A stretch of DNA of 64,000 bases, from NCBI GenBank assembly GCA_021613335.1, contig JAJTWR010000182.1, forward strand, positions 1,467,501-1,531,500. Direction: 5' to 3'. Source of the DNA: Whitmania pigra (Eukaryota > Annelida > Clitellata > Hirudinida > Haemopidae). Position numbers and translations under genes: made by a program. This document shows positions 63,897 to 64,000 of the stretch, one piece after another. The notes under the pieces were generated by a model that worked only from the letters and a program-made list of their open reading frames with translations, searched no databases and was not told the DNA's origin. Numbering within the stretch: position 1 is the first letter of the stretch; each line of letters opens with the position of its first letter.

Positions 63897-64000
63897 GTAA
63901 TTTTTTTGAACATCTGCTTCATTAAGTTTTACTGCTCTCTGTGAGTATGTTGTGAAGGCCTTTGGTTCTAAAAATAAGTTTCAATTTGGTTTTTGAATTC

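Overview
The window is from an AT-rich animal (metazoan) nuclear genome. It has multi-exon genes with GT-AG introns, AATAAA signals, long trinucleotide microsatellites and decayed non-LTR, hAT and Tc1 transposons. Animal-specific genes (NUMB, PEX5, CIAO3, MFSD11) settle the kingdom. I cannot name the species; a non-vertebrate with compact genes (many introns of 70-750 bp) fits best. Nothing bacterial (operons, CRISPR, ribosome binding sites) is present.

Left part, 1-34 kb: gene-poor and repeat-rich. It holds an intact-looking hAT-type non-autonomous element with an 8-bp target duplication (1.46-2.37 kb), a CR1-like reverse transcriptase relic (3.3-4.5 kb) and a large ATC/ATT microsatellite (6.8-7.3 kb). 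A 511-bp tandem duplication lies at 14.8-15.7 kb, and a hAT remnant with long inverted arrays of short repeats at 17.5-18.2 kb. A predicted minus-strand nuclear protein gene with CtBP-type PxDLS motifs appears to span 16.0-27.2 kb. Its large intron contains, on the opposite strand, an intronless TRIP12-like HECT ubiquitin ligase gene (18.9-20.8 kb). Two ~330-bp inverted repeats (21.9 and 28.4 kb), an R4/Dong-like LINE tail and a BED-finger hAT relic follow.

Middle, 34-39 kb: a nearly full-length R2-type non-LTR retrotransposon with a restriction-like endonuclease sits inside an (ACAT)n microsatellite. Its reverse transcriptase catalytic segment is missing and replaced by an exact 56-bp copy of an upstream part of the same element. 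A Tc1-type transposase relic abuts its 3' side.

Right part, 41-64 kb: gene-dense. In order: a two-exon OTU-family cysteine protease gene (-), PEX5 (+, 14 coding exons), an unrecognised nuclear protein gene (-), NUMB (+), CIAO3/NARFL (-, 9 exons), two LINE fragments, and the first six exons of MFSD11 (+, running off the right edge). OTU/PEX5 and the unknown gene/NUMB are head to head. PEX5/unknown and NUMB/CIAO3 are tail to tail. For five of the six complete genes the reconstructed exons keep phase and sum to a multiple of three; the HECT gene is a single ORF. MFSD11 is phase-consistent as far as it is visible.

The genes serve unrelated housekeeping or developmental roles: peroxisomal import, cytosolic Fe-S assembly, Notch/endocytic adaptor function, ubiquitin handling and membrane transport. 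They do not form a pathway. The most unusual observations are the microsatellite-lodged retrotransposon with its templated patch, the nested HECT gene and the in-family comparison of transposon ends.
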